Program-made: the position numbers and the translations under genes
In this document: piece after piece, positions 25,601-39,061 of the stretch
How positions within the stretch are numbered: position 1 is the first letter of the stretch
Layout of the letters: each line of letters begins with the position of its first letter
Assembly: GCA_964016885.1 (NCBI GenBank)
Contig: OZ024742.1
Span: forward strand, 113,766,660-113,830,659
Length of the DNA stretch: 64,000 nt
DNA from: Eledone cirrhosa
Taxonomy: Eukaryota > Mollusca > Cephalopoda > Octopoda > Eledonidae
Reading direction: 5' to 3'
Notes under the pieces: generated by a model
The model's database searches: none
Seen by the model: the letters and a program-made list of their open reading frames with translations, nothing else
Told to the model about the DNA's origin: nothing

Positions 25601-27425
25601 ATCTACCATATTAAATATAGATGTGCAGTGATTTCCATAGTGACATTAGTTATGAATTTAGTCATCTAGCTCCAGACCGCTTCTTGTCTGTCTCTTTTAT
25701 CATACGACAATTAGTTGTGCCATCAAAATTATCGTTGCGGAAAATGCATATCTCTTACCACATGTTCTATGTGTCATTCCCAAGTGTATCGAACTCAATT
25801 TATATGCTGACATGTGCAACACTCATAGGAAAGTTTTCAATATTCGAGAGCATTTGTTCATTTGTTAGTGTGCAAATTTATTCATATAATATGCACCAAG
25901 ATAAGCGAGGGAAAATATGCACTTGTTGTAAACAATTATATATTATAATGAAGTTGTTTCTCATTCACTTGCACAGACATTCTAAACTCACATTCACTAT
26001 CTTCCATGTATCGAACCAGTGTGGGTATCGCTTGTTACTTATAAAACCAACGTCTATTGTTCACAAAATGTGACAAATAAGAATAGAAAATCAATATATT
26101 AGCATATGTACAGCAAGAAAACAATAAGGAAAAACAAATATTTGAAACAATCTAATCAATTTCCCTTTCATACTATGTGAAATTACCCTCCTTCTCAATA
26201 CATACTTTTGAAAATACCTTGTCTAAATAACATAAGCTTGATAATGACAGAGAAAATAAAGTGCGTGTCCTAGGAAACTGAGGATTGTCTTTTGGCAGTC
26301 ATTCTGTTAAACAGAGTGAATTTGAAAATAAGTCATGCTTGTTGATCATGAGGTTTAGTAAGACATAGGGGAAAGTGAAAGGAAGGGAGTGACCTAATTT
26401 GTGTAGATTTCAAGATATACAACTGTGTCTTGAAGCAATAATCACTCTCATATGTATGTTCTCAATACAGTAAATTTCGATCATTTATCTGTTACGGTAT
26501 TACAATCATTGCATGGAAAAATATCTTCTAATAGACTTTAAATGAATATTAATCAGTTCTAAGATGGTGCAGCTTCTCATATATAACACTAAATATATCA
26601 GTCTACACGTAGTTGAAATAAAATATAAATATTTATAAGTAATACTTCAACATACTATATTATAGTGACGCATGCACACTTCAACTATTTCATTCTGTGT
26701 CTGTGTGTGTGTGTGTCGTTTTGGAAAAGGGAAGACCGACTTTAAAACAATTCTTCATGTTGAATTGGTGTTATAAATATATATTCTTTTATAAGTGGGT
26801 TTATATTTGTTCAATGCAGTGCTTTTTGTCATTCAACTCTGAATATTTGATCATTAGAGAAAGGGTTTGGCTGTTCATTTGGGAAATAGCAATGTAACTA
26901 GATTCATATTAGTATGACAAACAGAAAGAGTGTGTCTAGATCCAATAAATTTGTTCACAAAAAAATAAACATATATCATAGTTATTTTAATTATATTTTA
27001 ATGTTTAGACTGTGAGTTACCATTGCAAAAGTAACTCTACTACTTAGGTTTGGACTGTGAATTCTCTAATTACAGGAACATCTAATTTTCGCTTAAAATA
27101 CATTAGGCAAAGGAACTCGCAACATCCTGTTTCTATTCAAATTGTTAATAGACGTTTTAGCGCCATTTGCTCGTTTTAAAGATTTCCTGAGAACATTAAA
27201 TGTTACCAAGTGTCAATTTTATATTTAATGATTAATCTAACAGCATAAAAAAAAACAATCTCAGTAAGAATAAATTGGCTTTATTTTATTAATTTCATAC
27301 AAACGTTAATATATATGTATATATTTTTTGAAGACTAAAAAAAGAAAGCTTGTTTAGGAAACATTCAGATATAAGAACGTAAAGACACAAGTAGACAAAG
27401 AAATAATATATGAGAAAAATACATA
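25601..27425. other. No gene recognised
   Basis: The longest open frame, 25,621-26,073 (150 codons), shows no domain, composition bias or repeats that would support it. The rest is AT-rich noncoding DNA. Confidence 0.45.
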
Positions 27426-27426
27426 T

Positions 27427-27757
<331 letters not shown>

Positions 27758-27834
27758 TTAAAATAACATTAAAGTTTAAGCAAATAATCTTTGCTTATAC
27801 ATATATATATATATATAAATATATTAGAAAGTGA

Positions 27835-28700
27835 GGTTTTCTTTTACAAAATGAAAAATAACCGAGGTGTCCTACACGAGTCAAATTATAAGGAAAACAG
27901 ATGCAATCGAAAATGTAACTGGAGTCTTTCTTTTTTGTTATATATTTATTTGGTTCCTTTACCGGTTTCGCAGTCCTTTTGCTTTTCAAAAGTAGAATTG
28001 AGATGGAGGGTCTGTGGTTTTTCTCACATCTGGTTGGTCTTTGAATGTTACTTTTGTTTTATATGGAAAAAAAAGTGGCTTGAAATGCCAGGTTTTAGAG
28101 AAGTAATTTGGTTGGTTGGTGAATAAGTTCAATAAATTTCGCGCCAGTTCGCGTTACAAAGTTCTTCAAACAAGGGGGGGGGCTCAGGTTCTTGTCTCAT
28201 ATATGAGTGAAGTTTGGTTGGTTGATGCAGTCACGTGAATAAGCACATCAGCTTTCGCGCCAGTTTGTTTTTGAATTTCTTTATATTTAAATAAAAGGTG
28301 GCTCACGAACGCTTTTATTTATAAATGTAATTTTATTGGTTATATATGAAATTATGACTGTCATGTGAACAAGTACATTAAATTTGGCGCCCGTATTTTG
28401 GAATTCGTGTTATAGCCATTTAGAGATCGTTGTGCCTAACAAAAGATAATGGTCAATAAAAAGGGATGAAGAGTGTTGTTCTGAGCATGACTGATGTGCT
28501 GAAATCTAATTTGATTGGTTATACATAAAATTATGACTGTCACGTGAACAAGTACATTAAACATCGCGCCCGTATTTGGGAATTTATTTTGTAGCCTTTT
28601 AGAGAATGTTGTGCCAAACAAAAGATTGTGCTCAAGAAAAATGGGATGGGGAGAACTTTTCTGGTTCAGTGAATATGGCTTGTGCGCTGGGGTGTCAGAA
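27835..28700. repeat. Dispersed repeat shared with 50.25-50.95 kb, with internal tandem units
   Basis: The block starting 'ttacaaaatgaaaaataacc' and running through 'cgcgccagttcgcgttac' recurs in the same order at 50,255-50,945 with moderate divergence. Within it, 28,336-28,512 and 28,515-28,660 are tandem copies of a unit of about 175 bp ('attatgactgtcacgtgaac'). It lies on the 3' side of the PLE at 29.35-30.31 kb and may be part of that element. Confidence 0.65.
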
Positions 28701-28749
28701 TTCAGACTTTCTTTTGAAATAAAGAAAGTATAGATACGCATGTTTATCT

Positions 28750-29230
28750 GTGTGCTTGTGTGTGTAGGAAGATGATTCTATTAGTAGAAATGGGGGAGGG
28801 AGTTGTGTGTGCGTATGGGTGTTATGTGCGTGTGCGTGTATGTGTGTGTGGAAATATGGTTTGCATGATAAAATGGAGAGAATATATATAGTTGGTGTGT
28901 GTCTATGAGTTAGGTGCGTGTGTATATGTGTGTCGGAGTATGGTTAGCATGTAAAGATTGAGAGAATATATATATTTTGTGTGTGTGTGTGTGTGTTGGA
29001 AAATGATTTTATCAGTAGAAATGGGGGAGGGAGTTGTGGGTGCGTATGGGTGTTATGTGTGTGTGTGTATGTGTGTGTGGGAGTATGGTTAGCAGGTTAA
29101 GATGGAGAGAATATATATAGTGTGTGTGTGTGTGTGTGTAGGAACATGATTCTGTGAGTAGAAACGGGGGTGGGAGATATGTGTGTGTGGGGGGAAGGTA
29201 GGATTAGCATGTTAAGGTGTTAGAGTATTA
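28750..29230. repeat. Minisatellite with GT-rich units
   Basis: Irregular tandem units containing 'agtagaaatgggggaggga', a GT run and 'ggagagaatatatata' repeat at least three times. Confidence 0.7.
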
Positions 29231-29346
29231 CCGTATGTTAAGGGTATTTAGTTCTGGTTTTTATTTTGTAAAGTAGGCGTTATGTGTGTGTGTATGTATG
29301 TGTCTGTTTGGATGGTTAGCATGTTATCGTGTTGACATAATGTATA

Positions 29347-30310
29347 TTAAACAATATTTAAGGCTGGTCTATATTTTTGAATAAACATATTTTCCTTATT
29401 TATTCGTATCTGTTCTGTTGCATTGTTAGCGCAAATATAAAATGGGAAGACTTGGAATTTGGTTGTTTTATTACTAGCGCATATGTCTAGATGTACACTT
29501 AGTGGTATCTGTCTCAGGGTTGCTTCTCGTAATTGTTGGCGATGAACTCGCATTCTGTTTCTGAGTGTGAGTTTAGTTTGCCCTATATAATCTTCATTGC
29601 ATCCTTTACATTTCATGGCATACAGTAGATTTTTTGATGAGCAAGTGAAGTGATTTTTTAAGGCAAAATTGTGTCCTGATTGAAATGTATACATGTTGCC
29701 TTCAATGAGGTGAGTGCAGGTTCCTCAATTAGAGCGACCACATTTGTTGACAGTTGGTTGTGGGTTTGTGGTAGGTAATTTGGCATTGGTGAATAATGTT
29801 TTTAGTGATTTCGGTTGTCTTTGCTTTTGATTATTTTGTGTTTCAAGGGCTTTTTTCAATCTTGAGTCTTGTGTCAATAGTGAGATGTTCTTGTGAATAG
29901 TGTTGTAAGTTTCTGCATTTCTTGGGTTGTGTTGAGATATATGATAGAATATTCGACGTACCTTCAATTTGTTTCTGTTTTCATAATGCATCAATGCCTA
30001 TTGATTTAGCCCTTTCTATTCCATTATTTATTGGTAATGGTGGGTACTGTTTTTCGAGGAGAATTTCCTTTAATTCTTGAAGTCATTTATTTCGCGTTTC
30101 ATAATTGGAGACAATTGTGCAAATTATTCTTGCTAGGTTAAAAGGGATGTTCGTATTCGTGTGATTTGGATGGTTGGAGGTGAATAGCAGGTATTGTTTG
30201 GAATATTATGTTGGTTTGTAGTGTATGTCAGTTTCAATATGTTTGTCTTTTTTTAAGATTAAGATGTCCAGAAATCGGAGTTGGTCATCGCTGTATTCCA
30301 TTGTGAATAT
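29347..30310 (-). pseudogene. Canonical PLE: RT C-terminus and GIY-YIG nuclease (broken)
   Basis: Minus strand from about 30,305: LRFLDILILKKDKHIETDIHYKPT, the RT segment after the catalytic box seen in Penelope-type RTs, then YLLFTSNHPNHTNTNIPFN. After frame changes, 29,994-29,725 carries the region before the nuclease. The stretch 29,694-29,347 is the nuclease: NLLYAMKCKGCNEDYIGQT, then LRNRMRVHRQQL and FIQKYRPALNIV, ending at 29,347. The YIG box and the Arg of LRNRMRVH are as expected for GIY-YIG domains of PLEs. Several stops and frameshifts break it, and the N-terminal RT is absent. It is a different family from the YRDD copies. Confidence 0.82.
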
Positions 30311-31079
30311 ATATACAAATATATCGTCGTTACCTTTAATTAGCAAAAGTCTCACTATCTGCTTATGTAAGGAAATATATTGACTAAAATCTGATTACTT
30401 TTTAGTGTTATGGTTGATGGTAACTCTTGAGCGCAATGTCAATTAGTTAATGGAGTGATTGTGCTTTAATATATTCAATTGGAAACTATTAAGTTATATC
30501 TTCCCATTAGGTACACTATGTTACACATGATTTAGAACTATAAAACTAAAAATGATAAATGAGCTGTCCCAAAAGAAAGAACATTAAACATTTAAACAAA
30601 TAGTAATTATGTTTTGATATATTATTTAGTAGGTAGCATTATTGAGTACAATCATTTTCACATCATGTACTATGTCCATATGACAACTATTTAGATTTTT
30701 AAAACGACCTATTGAAATTTAGGTTTTAATACTCACGCTCAGATGTGTGATTACGCATAAACTTATGCCTATACATGTGCATATTTGCATAAGTTCAGTT
30801 TCGTATTCCAAATTTAGTACATACCATAAATGACGAGAATAATCATGTTGATCAGTTTACGTGTTGTTATGAAAGAAATGCAGATATTGACAGACATGTG
30901 CTACAATTATAACTAGTATAGTTGAAAGTAAGGTGATGCATGTCATATATTTACCGTTTGTTTTTATTTTACTTCTTTATATCCCGGTAACCCTTGCTAG
31001 AAGGGAAGTCTCTAGTACATCATTTCAATTAAAAAATTAATGAAAATTAGTTGTTAGTTGTTGGAACAATCAAGAAAGT
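30311..31079. other. No recognisable feature
   Basis: AT-rich. The first 100 bases may hold more decayed RT; nothing else is seen. Confidence 0.45.
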
Positions 31080-31180
31080 GTTTCAATCTCCGGGGAAACG
31101 CACTCTCTATTCTCTAGGCCTGGGCCGTGGGGCGGCCAGCGCGTGGGACCCCATTTGCTTATAATATCGAGAAATGGCGA
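31080..31180 (-). repeat. Dispersed GC-richer repeat, copy 2 of 3
   Basis: Matches 59,950-60,050 on the opposite strand: 'attataagcaaatgggg', then a C/G-rich middle, then 'agagaatagaga' and a 'ccccgga' block. Confidence 0.5.
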
Positions 31181-32670
31181 GGATGAGAGAGACGGAGCCG
31201 ATGATAGTGTGGGTTCGGCTCCGCTGTGTTCGGACCGGGTGTACGTGTATGTGCATGCTAACTGTCTCATCACACAAAGTAACTAATATATTAACTATTT
31301 ATGATGTTATTTACATATGTGTAATGTTATATATACAGCGATAATAACAACAGTAGCAACATCATCAAAAATAACAATACAAATATTTAATAAAAACAAT
31401 AACAAAATGAAATAACTGCACATTTAATTAATCTGCAAGGTTTTCAGTATTATAAAAATGAGTACACCTAACGTAATGCCACACAATCTGTGTAGAATTT
31501 AGACTTTTGAATTACAAACCATCATATTGGCATACACAGACGTACCAGCTGGGCTCTCGAAATGATGGTGTCCACTGAAAACTATTTTGAAGTACACGAG
31601 CTATAACTGTTGCCTACATAAAATCAAAGCTGAGATCATGCCATGGCAAAGTAATCTACACGAACATTTGTCTATACTGTGTCTTATTGTGTTTCGATTT
31701 ATTATGCCTAAAAGAAAGAACGTGATGACATTTTACATTGGTTTTCTAGATATTTTTTCAGAGCAATGGTTAAATGAAAACATCAAGAATATAAAGAGTC
31801 ACATGTCCAGTATGATATATGCTGACATGTTTATAAAAGAGAAAATTAGACAGGGACAGGCTAGATAAATATGTTTATTAATGCAAATAAAGAATAATAT
31901 ATAGACAATGAAACTTATATGTCTGTCCTATTATTCTGATATACATCTCAAAATGGGTAATTACAGACTAGTATAAGAATCCATATATTCAAGGATTAAT
32001 TATATATACAAGTGGTGTTATCTCTAATCCTATGTTGAAATATCACCGTCTTCATCATCATCCTCAATTTACGTAGACGTTTGGATGTTTCCATAGGTTG
32101 AGTGAGTTCTTCTTGTTGTCATAGATTTGAAGGGCGGTTCAGCGTTTTGAGGTTAACTATAGCGGTTTCTTCACATATCTTATTTTGCTTTGCTACTTAA
32201 AATAATATTAGTTGATTAAAATTATCACAACATTTTAAATGCCCAAAACATGCTTAAACAAGTATATGTTTGTTAAGAAGGGAGCACGCATTTGTGTATG
32301 TTTGTTATGCCTTTGGCTGGGTACACATGAAAGAGAATGAACGCCTGTAAAAATGTGTGTATGAGAGGAACACTATGCTCGTGAGTGCATGGGTACCTCT
32401 GAGAATAATCTCAGTGAGAGGGCGGGGTGGAAAAGCGAGATAGAGAGCTGATGTCAATCCAATTATATCTGTCAGAATTCCCATGTATGTGCATGAGAAG
32501 TGGCGTATGCCTAGGAATAAGAACACAAATATAGATCATGGTGGAGGGAAAATAATTGTTCAAGTTTGAGTTTTGATGTTGTTTGAAAATATTTAGGGGG
32601 TTACAGAAGAGGACGAGCTCAATGGAAATATCTGAGTAAATATTTCGTCTTTAAATGAGTTTCTCTTTGA
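31181..32670. other. No gene recognised
   Basis: AT-rich. The 93-codon frame at 31,587-31,868 has no recognisable motif. Confidence 0.45.
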
Positions 32671-32785
32671 ATGTGTGTGCGTGTGAGTATTGGTGTGTGT
32701 ATGAGGGTGTGTGTGTGTGTGCATATGTGTGTGTGCGACAGAGAGAGTGCGTGGATGTGTGTGAGTGTGTGTGCGTGTGTGGCCC
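32671..32785. repeat. (GT)n-rich microsatellite
   Basis: GT with GA and GC interruptions. Open frames on both strands here come from the repeat. Confidence 0.9.
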
Positions 32786-32894
32786 TTCACACTGTGTTTC
32801 TTTTTGATCATTTATTGAATAAGATTTACAAAAGCACAAATAACTTGATGGTCATTCATTCTTCACTCTATTTCAGTTCTTTAATATGTATATT

Positions 32895-33088
32895 AGGTGG
32901 ATTGGCAGTATCGGTTGAGAGTCGGACGCCATGCTTTGCAGCAAATACTTACAGCCCTTTATGGTCTGAGTTCAAATCCCGCCGAGGTTAACTTTGCGTT
33001 TCATTCTTACGGGGGTCGATAACATAAAATACCAGTAATACACTGGGATAATGGCTGGCCTTGGGCCAAAAGTAGAAAGAATTATTAT
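32895..33088 (+). mobile_element. tRNA-derived cephalopod SINE
   Basis: It starts GGTGGATTGGCAGTATCGG. GAGTTCAAATCCCGCC holds a B box (GTTCAAATCC). The body then runs through 'tttcattcttacgggggtcg' to the 3' end 'gccaaaagtagaaagaatt'. The same family is on the minus strand at 37.35, 58.46 and 61.99 kb. It would be transcribed by RNA polymerase III from the internal boxes and mobilised by a LINE. Confidence 0.75.
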
Positions 33089-33109
33089 ATGAAGCACTTA
33101 GTCACATAT

Positions 33110-33115
<6 letters not shown>

Positions 33116-33148
<33 letters not shown>
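33116..33148. repeat. (TA)n microsatellite
   Basis: Short pure TA tract after the SINE. Confidence 0.95.
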
Positions 33149-33150
<2 letters not shown>

Positions 33151-33229
33151 AGACAGAGAGAGAGTGTGTGAGGGGAGGTCACTAAATATGAGAGTAATTA
33201 ATGCATGGAGAGATTTAGTGTGCGTATAG

Positions 33230-33720
33230 ATGTAGGTAAATTCCTGATCGCGGCGCCAAGCGGTATCCGCTTGTGATTTCAGGATGCTTTTCACGTTGGC
33301 CCTGTGCTCGGGATTTGTCATATCTCTATATTCACTCTACATTTCCGCATACATTGAATACTCCCGTGATTACTGGCCTCCCCCATCTCAGTACCGCAGA
33401 CAATACACATAGACAATATATTAACCTTTCGTATTTCAGCGAATGTCATCCACAATTCGCAGCACTCCACCTCCAACGGCGAGTGTCGCGTCCGGCCCTT
33501 AAGATTGGAACTGAAGTCCATTATAAGATTGCGCCCACTACTTCTCCCGAACAAGTGAGTTAAGTGCTGCTGAAAGGCCGCACGTATATTCTCAGGATCA
33601 ATATGTCCATATCCAACGCTCAGTATATCCCACAACATGTAGGAATGGAAGCTGTTGTTCAAGTCACACAAAACAAAAGGAAAACACATTATCCCTTTTA
33701 TCGCTGATAATCCCAGGAAC
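33230..33720. other. Unassigned stretch open on both strands
   Basis: Higher G+C than the surroundings. A 123-codon frame (33,318-33,689, minus) and a 96-codon frame (33,273-33,563, plus) overlap. Neither shows a motif I recognise. It could be the interior of an unknown repeat. Confidence 0.3.
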
Positions 33721-33799
33721 TAAAATATCCTGAACTTTGCTCAGTTAGATGTCTTGATTCTATATCAATCCCCCAAAATAAAGGAATTTAAAAGAAATC

Positions 33800-34206
33800 T
33801 GATAAAATTGATAGTAGAGGCCTAGCATTCAACTTAAAGAAACTACTAAGCAAAGCGAGATTTACTACAGAAAATAAAATAATGCAGTTACAAATTGCGG
33901 GGTCTCCCAACAAGGGTTGGACACATCAATTTTGAAAACAATTTGATTTTCAAAGTTATCGCAAGCTGTATTGCAAATTCAAAAACGTAATTGACTGTGC
34001 TACCTGCCGACAGTGTAAAGAATATTACATTGGGGAAACGGGAACAGGTATACATAACAGAGCAAGGTCCATAAATGACAATTTAAAGATTCCTCAGAAA
34101 CAGACCTTGCAAAGAACATTTTGCAGACTGCGAAAAGGAACATTTCCTGGAATATAAAAAATTATTCATTAAACATTACAGACCAAAAGTGAACACAAAT
34201 ATGTAA
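33800..34206 (+). pseudogene. Canonical PLE C-terminus with GIY-YIG nuclease
   Basis: The plus strand reads LKKLLSKARFTTEN near 33,830, then after a frame change FKNVIDCATCRQCKEYYIGETG (split by no stop) around 33,980-34,050. In a further frame it reads PCKEHFADCEKEHFLEYKK and IKHYRPKVNTNM, stopping at 34,204-34,206. The CxxC..YIGET box and the terminal YRPKVN are typical of PLE endonuclease domains. The RT is gone except perhaps its last residues. Confidence 0.75.
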
Positions 34207-34209
34207 TAA

Positions 34210-35440
34210 CTCATTCTCTCCTGATATACTGGCTTTAACGTACTATGGGCATGAAAATATCCAGATAACCAAGCCTAAGAGTTAAATCCTTAAGGTGTTC
34301 AAGCGATATCAGAAAAACTCACATTTCTTCGTTTTACAACAGTCTATGAGAAAATTGTAATAAGACCACCCGCGCCTATAATGTCCCATCACCTTTTGTA
34401 GGTTTTATTAAATGATTGGGATCACAATGCTGTCTTTGTGTAAAAATCCATTCTGTCCAAACGTCTTCAGAAAAACGAGCCTTAAAATTACAATGAATTA
34501 GAAAATCATATGCGGCACATTCCGTTGTCATCAGCGGAATGCATATTTCATGATTTCTAGCTGACATGAAATGTTATCATACAACATATAGTTATGAGTA
34601 GAACTGAGATAATCAACATAGAGAGGGAGGTTAAACATACCCCAGAGTTGTTACTTTAAAAGGAAGACGAAATTAAGCCGACACTTTATTTTCCGTACTC
34701 ATGTTATTTAAAACAATTTATTCAATATTACGTATCATGTCTATTGATATGGTAACATTTTCTGGATTAGAGATGTACATATTAAAATTACATTTTTCTC
34801 AACATTAATTCAGTTAACCAATAGAGAGATAGAGAATAGTCAGTGTATTTAATATATTATATAAGAAAAAATATCAGTTGATTCACTACTTGCTACACAC
34901 TCTGCCTTAAAATGTGAAATGCGCAACAATAGAATAAGGCAGAAATGTAAAATAACATGCGGTTGAATCAATAGATTTATATGTGTTTGTGCGTCTGCCC
35001 ACGCTAATATGTATATGTGTATGCTTATATATGCTTATATATATAAACGCATACACATGTTTATTGAATGCATAAGAATGCAGTAACCATTGATTGATGT
35101 CTTTGGGCTAATCACTTAAATATAATTTAGTCAATATATTTAGCCAAACGTAAGGTAACATTTCTAGCAATTAAAGGATTAGTAACCCCTGAAGGAGCAT
35201 TAATGTTCTATGATGATACTCTCTCCCGAATCTTTCACATTCAAGTAGCTAGTATTGATGGTGCTGTTTATTCTAGTGATATTAGTAAGCATCACCTGCA
35301 TGAGCATTATTCTTTTCACTGTTGTTGTAATTACTATAATTAGCATTGGTATTTTAATGAACTATTTTTGTTGTTGTTGTTATCACGATAATTATACTGA
35401 AGTAAGGTTACAAAAACACTGAAAAATAATAAATATAAAT
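34210..35440. other. No recognisable feature
   Basis: AT-rich noncoding sequence. Confidence 0.5.
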
Positions 35441-35505
35441 ATATATATATTAAATATATATATATTTATATTTATATATATACACAAATACATATATAAA
35501 TACAC

Positions 35506-35556
<51 letters not shown>

Positions 35557-35635
35557 TATATATGTGTGGGAGTGTGTGTGGGGGGAGGGACGTGTGTGTT
35601 CGCGCGCGCGTATGTGTATGTATGTGTGTGTTGTA
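35441..35635. repeat. (TA)n/(GT)n microsatellite
   Basis: TA core at 35,512-35,552, followed by G-rich GT repeats with a CGCGCGCG run. Confidence 0.95.
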
Positions 35636-35639
35636 TGTC

Positions 35640-37336
35640 ATTTTCTTTCTAATCTTAATCATCACCATTCGAATTACTGTGCATAGCAACAAAACGATGA
35701 AGACGAGAATAAATAAGATAATGTTGGCAGTAATTAAGGGCTATTTACAACAGATTGAAGGAAATAGTTTTAAAATCAGTTATTCTTAATCCTTTTAGCA
35801 CCGACCAGTCACTCTCCTTCTAGTAGTTGTAATGCACCATGAAGTCAAGTGTCTCCGCGTGTTGGCACGCGTGTGTTCATATATGTGTGCGCCTATGTGA
35901 GTATATATGTGTGAGAGTGTCTATGTATGTACGTTTGTGTGTGAGAAAAATGTTAGCAAATACTATATTAACATTTGTATGATAGTAGCCCCGTTCGTCT
36001 CATGGCCGACTGGTTACATCGTTAGCTTCTCAAGGTTTAGCTTCCGTTATCAATTCCACTGCTCGGCATTTTAGAAATGAATTTTTAAATATATATATTT
36101 TCGGGTTTACACGTGTATTGTTAGAGAAATTGTATCGACGGTACCAGATTCGATCTATGTTACTTTTATTTCAGTGGACTAGATTTGTCAAACATTTGCT
36201 CACATTAAATATCTCTTAGGATAAACTTATCTCATACTTCTCTGTGGATGGAAACTTGCATAAAAAAATATTTCAAGAACAGGATATGATATCGATCAAT
36301 TTACTGAAAAATCATCTTCGAATCTGAAGTTCCTATAAGTTTAAAGAATATTTATGTAAATCCTTGTGTGACTTGATATTACTTATATATACATGCTCTG
36401 GTATGCACAAATTTATATTTGTATTTATGAACATATGGCCAAATATAGGCATATGTACAAGCATTCGTATGTTTGGTAATGCTATTTTAAATATATATGC
36501 AGGGACGGATGTTTATCATTTTAAATATATATGCACAAGTTTGTATGGGTGTGCGCGTAAGGCTGTAAGTTTGTAAATATAAATGTGTTTAATTTTGTAT
36601 CCCATGCTTGCGAGTGAACTTGTATGACTATACATGTAGTTGTGTGTGTTGGAATCCATGTAGATATAGATAATTGAGAGAGATTGCGTAAATAGGTAAC
36701 ATCGTGGAGTCCACAGTAAGGTGCCAAAAATCATATGGTTGTATGCGTATATTGTTTGGTATTGCAACATGTTTGGGACTGAGTGTGCTTGGAAGTGTAT
36801 CTTCTGTGCGCGGTAAACCGTGTGTGTTGATATTTACGCTATCCTTACACATATTTGACTGACCATATATGTAACCACATGTAGATATTTATGAGAACGT
36901 TACTTGTAGATGTATATTTATAATTGTATCCATGGATGTATATAATATTGGTCGATATATAAATGCACGCATATATGTTTGTGTGGATATATAAATGCAT
37001 GCGTAACAACGTTTGCATACATACATATGTTTATAGGCATTTAGTTAACTGTTCATGAAGGCTAGAGTGTGTGATGTTGTGTGGGATTGCGCATGTATGT
37101 GTGTGATGATATCATTGATAACACTTTCTATGTTATTTTTTACGGGTAACTCCATATGTAGGTTCTTCAGATTATCCATACTCCTAGACACATCTCTGCG
37201 AATGTATTTACATGTATAAGTATTGACATTTTTTGAAGAGCTTCCAGAATAACGGTGTATGTTTATGTGTTTTTAAAGCATAAAAGTGTAGCTATGCACG
37301 TATGTATTAAGGCATAACAGTGTAATATTGTACCAT
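35640..37336. other. No gene; possible SINE fragment near 36.0 kb
   Basis: At 35,990-36,075 a tRNA-like head ('gttcgtctcatggccgactggttac') suggests a SINE remnant (weak). The rest is AT-rich with TATG-type runs. Confidence 0.3.
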
Positions 37337-37352
37337 GTAACCTGCAAATAAT

Positions 37353-37537
37353 TGTTTCTACTTTAGGCACAAGGCCAGCAATTACCCAGTGCATTACTGG
37401 TACTTTATTTTATCGACCCCGTAAGGATGAAAGGCAAAGTCAACCTCGGCGGGATTTGAACTCAGATCGTAAAGAGATGTAACTATGCTGGAAAGCATGG
37501 CGTCCGACCCTCTACCGATACTGCCAATCCACCTCCC
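37353..37537 (-). mobile_element. tRNA-derived cephalopod SINE with a 15-bp target duplication
   Basis: Same family as 32,895-33,088, reversed. TAACCTGCAAATAAT occurs at 37,338-37,352 and again at 37,538-37,552, directly flanking the element, which marks a target-primed insertion. The right copy lies in a local 42-bp tandem duplication ('aacctgcaaataatatacgt' at 37,539 and 37,581). Confidence 0.82.
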
Positions 37538-37780
37538 TAACCTGCAAATAATATACGTTAATTGTGAATATGTATAATGTAACCTGCAAATAATATACGT
37601 TAATTGTGAATATGTTGTTTTTATGTAGACTTGAATATATAACTATTATAATACATATACATGCTGAAATAGTTATGTAGATAGGAGAAGTATTCTGGAA
37701 GTGTAAACATGGTTAAATGTATGTGTTTGTAAATGTATATATGTAGGTAGGACTATATTATATAAATATGTATTCATGAG

Positions 37781-37920
37781 TATATATATATATATATATA
37801 TATATATAGGAACGAGCAGGACCCCGACGGCTGAGCTCAAGCCGTTTCGACGGCTAATTCTGGAGTCTGGAGTCTGAGTCGTTAGGATTGGTGCTCTGAA
37901 ATAGCGATGTGTATCTATAG

Positions 37921-38000
<80 letters not shown>
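37781..38000. repeat. PLE terminal fragment between (TA)n tracts
   Basis: TA at 37,781-37,808, then about 60 bp ('ggaacgagcaggaccccgac' through GCCGTTTCGACGGC) matching the termini at 5.3 and 18.3 kb on the minus strand, then TA at 37,926-38,000. Confidence 0.65.
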
Positions 38001-38004
<4 letters not shown>

Positions 38005-38085
38005 CCAAAGAGGGCACGATAAGGATAAATATATATCAAATATATAAGAACCGTAGAGCAAATATTTATTAAAATAACAGATTAA

Positions 38086-38136
38086 AGTTTAAGCAAAGAA
38101 TCGCTGCTTTCAACCTTAACGGGATCTTCTGAAACT
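38086..38136 (-). ncRNA. Hammerhead-like motif, left arm of PLE copy 5
   Basis: Mirror of 40,124-40,174, with the same sequence. Confidence 0.5.
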
Positions 38137-39061
38137 AACAAAGTCAATATGTAAACGCAGAAGTGGATATTTCAAAAAACGTTGCAACCGGAGGAAGACA
38201 GGAAGACGATACTTTGGTTCGTGGGAACGTTCCCTGGCAAAGAACTGGAAAAAACGAATATAATACCTCATTAATAGGAGCGGTGAAAAACAATTACGCG
38301 CAAAGAGAAGAACCACATTTATGGTATAAAAGAGGTCGTAGACTAATGTTCTCTTAGGTGCTTCATAGAGACGTTCTCTGGCAATGAACGAAAAAAACGA
38401 AGATAATACGTCATATGTGCACGCAAAGACAAAATCACGTAAATGGTATAGCAGAAGTCGTAGACTAAAATTCTAAATAGGAGACCGAATGAATCTCCGC
38501 TTCGGAGTTAAGAATAAAGTAAATAAATACAATACAGAGGTAATAGGCATTAAATAAATAAATACATACACGCATACAAATACGTACATACACAAGCATA
38601 CGCGAAATTACTTACCATAGGTATACAAATCCACGCACATATAAATATGTGTGTGTGTTCATGCATACAAATAAATAAATAATTAAATAAACGTATATAA
38701 ATAAATACGTATATAACAAGCGCACACACATACCTACATGTAAATACACAAATGTTCGGAGACGTAAGTCAACCAAAACATGAAGTACACATATACACGC
38801 ACCCTACATACGTATGAACGTGCATACTCACACAGACTCAAAACTCCCGTATACACATAACCAAACCATATGTACCAAAATATATAAAAAATTATGCGCC
38901 ATAACATATACAATCAAATATACGTACGACAGAGTATACGTACCTTCACCAAACATACATGTAATATATACTTACCTATGCAACTAAGTAATGGTATAAA
39001 AAAGGATATACTTAGCTACCAAATCAAGACTTAATATATCCACGTATAGATCGTACTATCC

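Noticed and set aside
25621..26073. 150-codon open frame on the plus strand
   Set aside because: No motif, no related frame elsewhere, no codon or composition contrast with its AT-rich surroundings; a frame this long is plausible by chance in 64 kb.
28494..28512. CTGATGTGCTGAAAT at 28.49 and 50.92 kb as a hammerhead
   Set aside because: A9 is missing and there is no room for stem II.
33318..33689. 123-codon minus-strand frame as a host gene
   Set aside because: An overlapping plus-strand frame is equally open and no motif is visible in either; listed only as unassigned.
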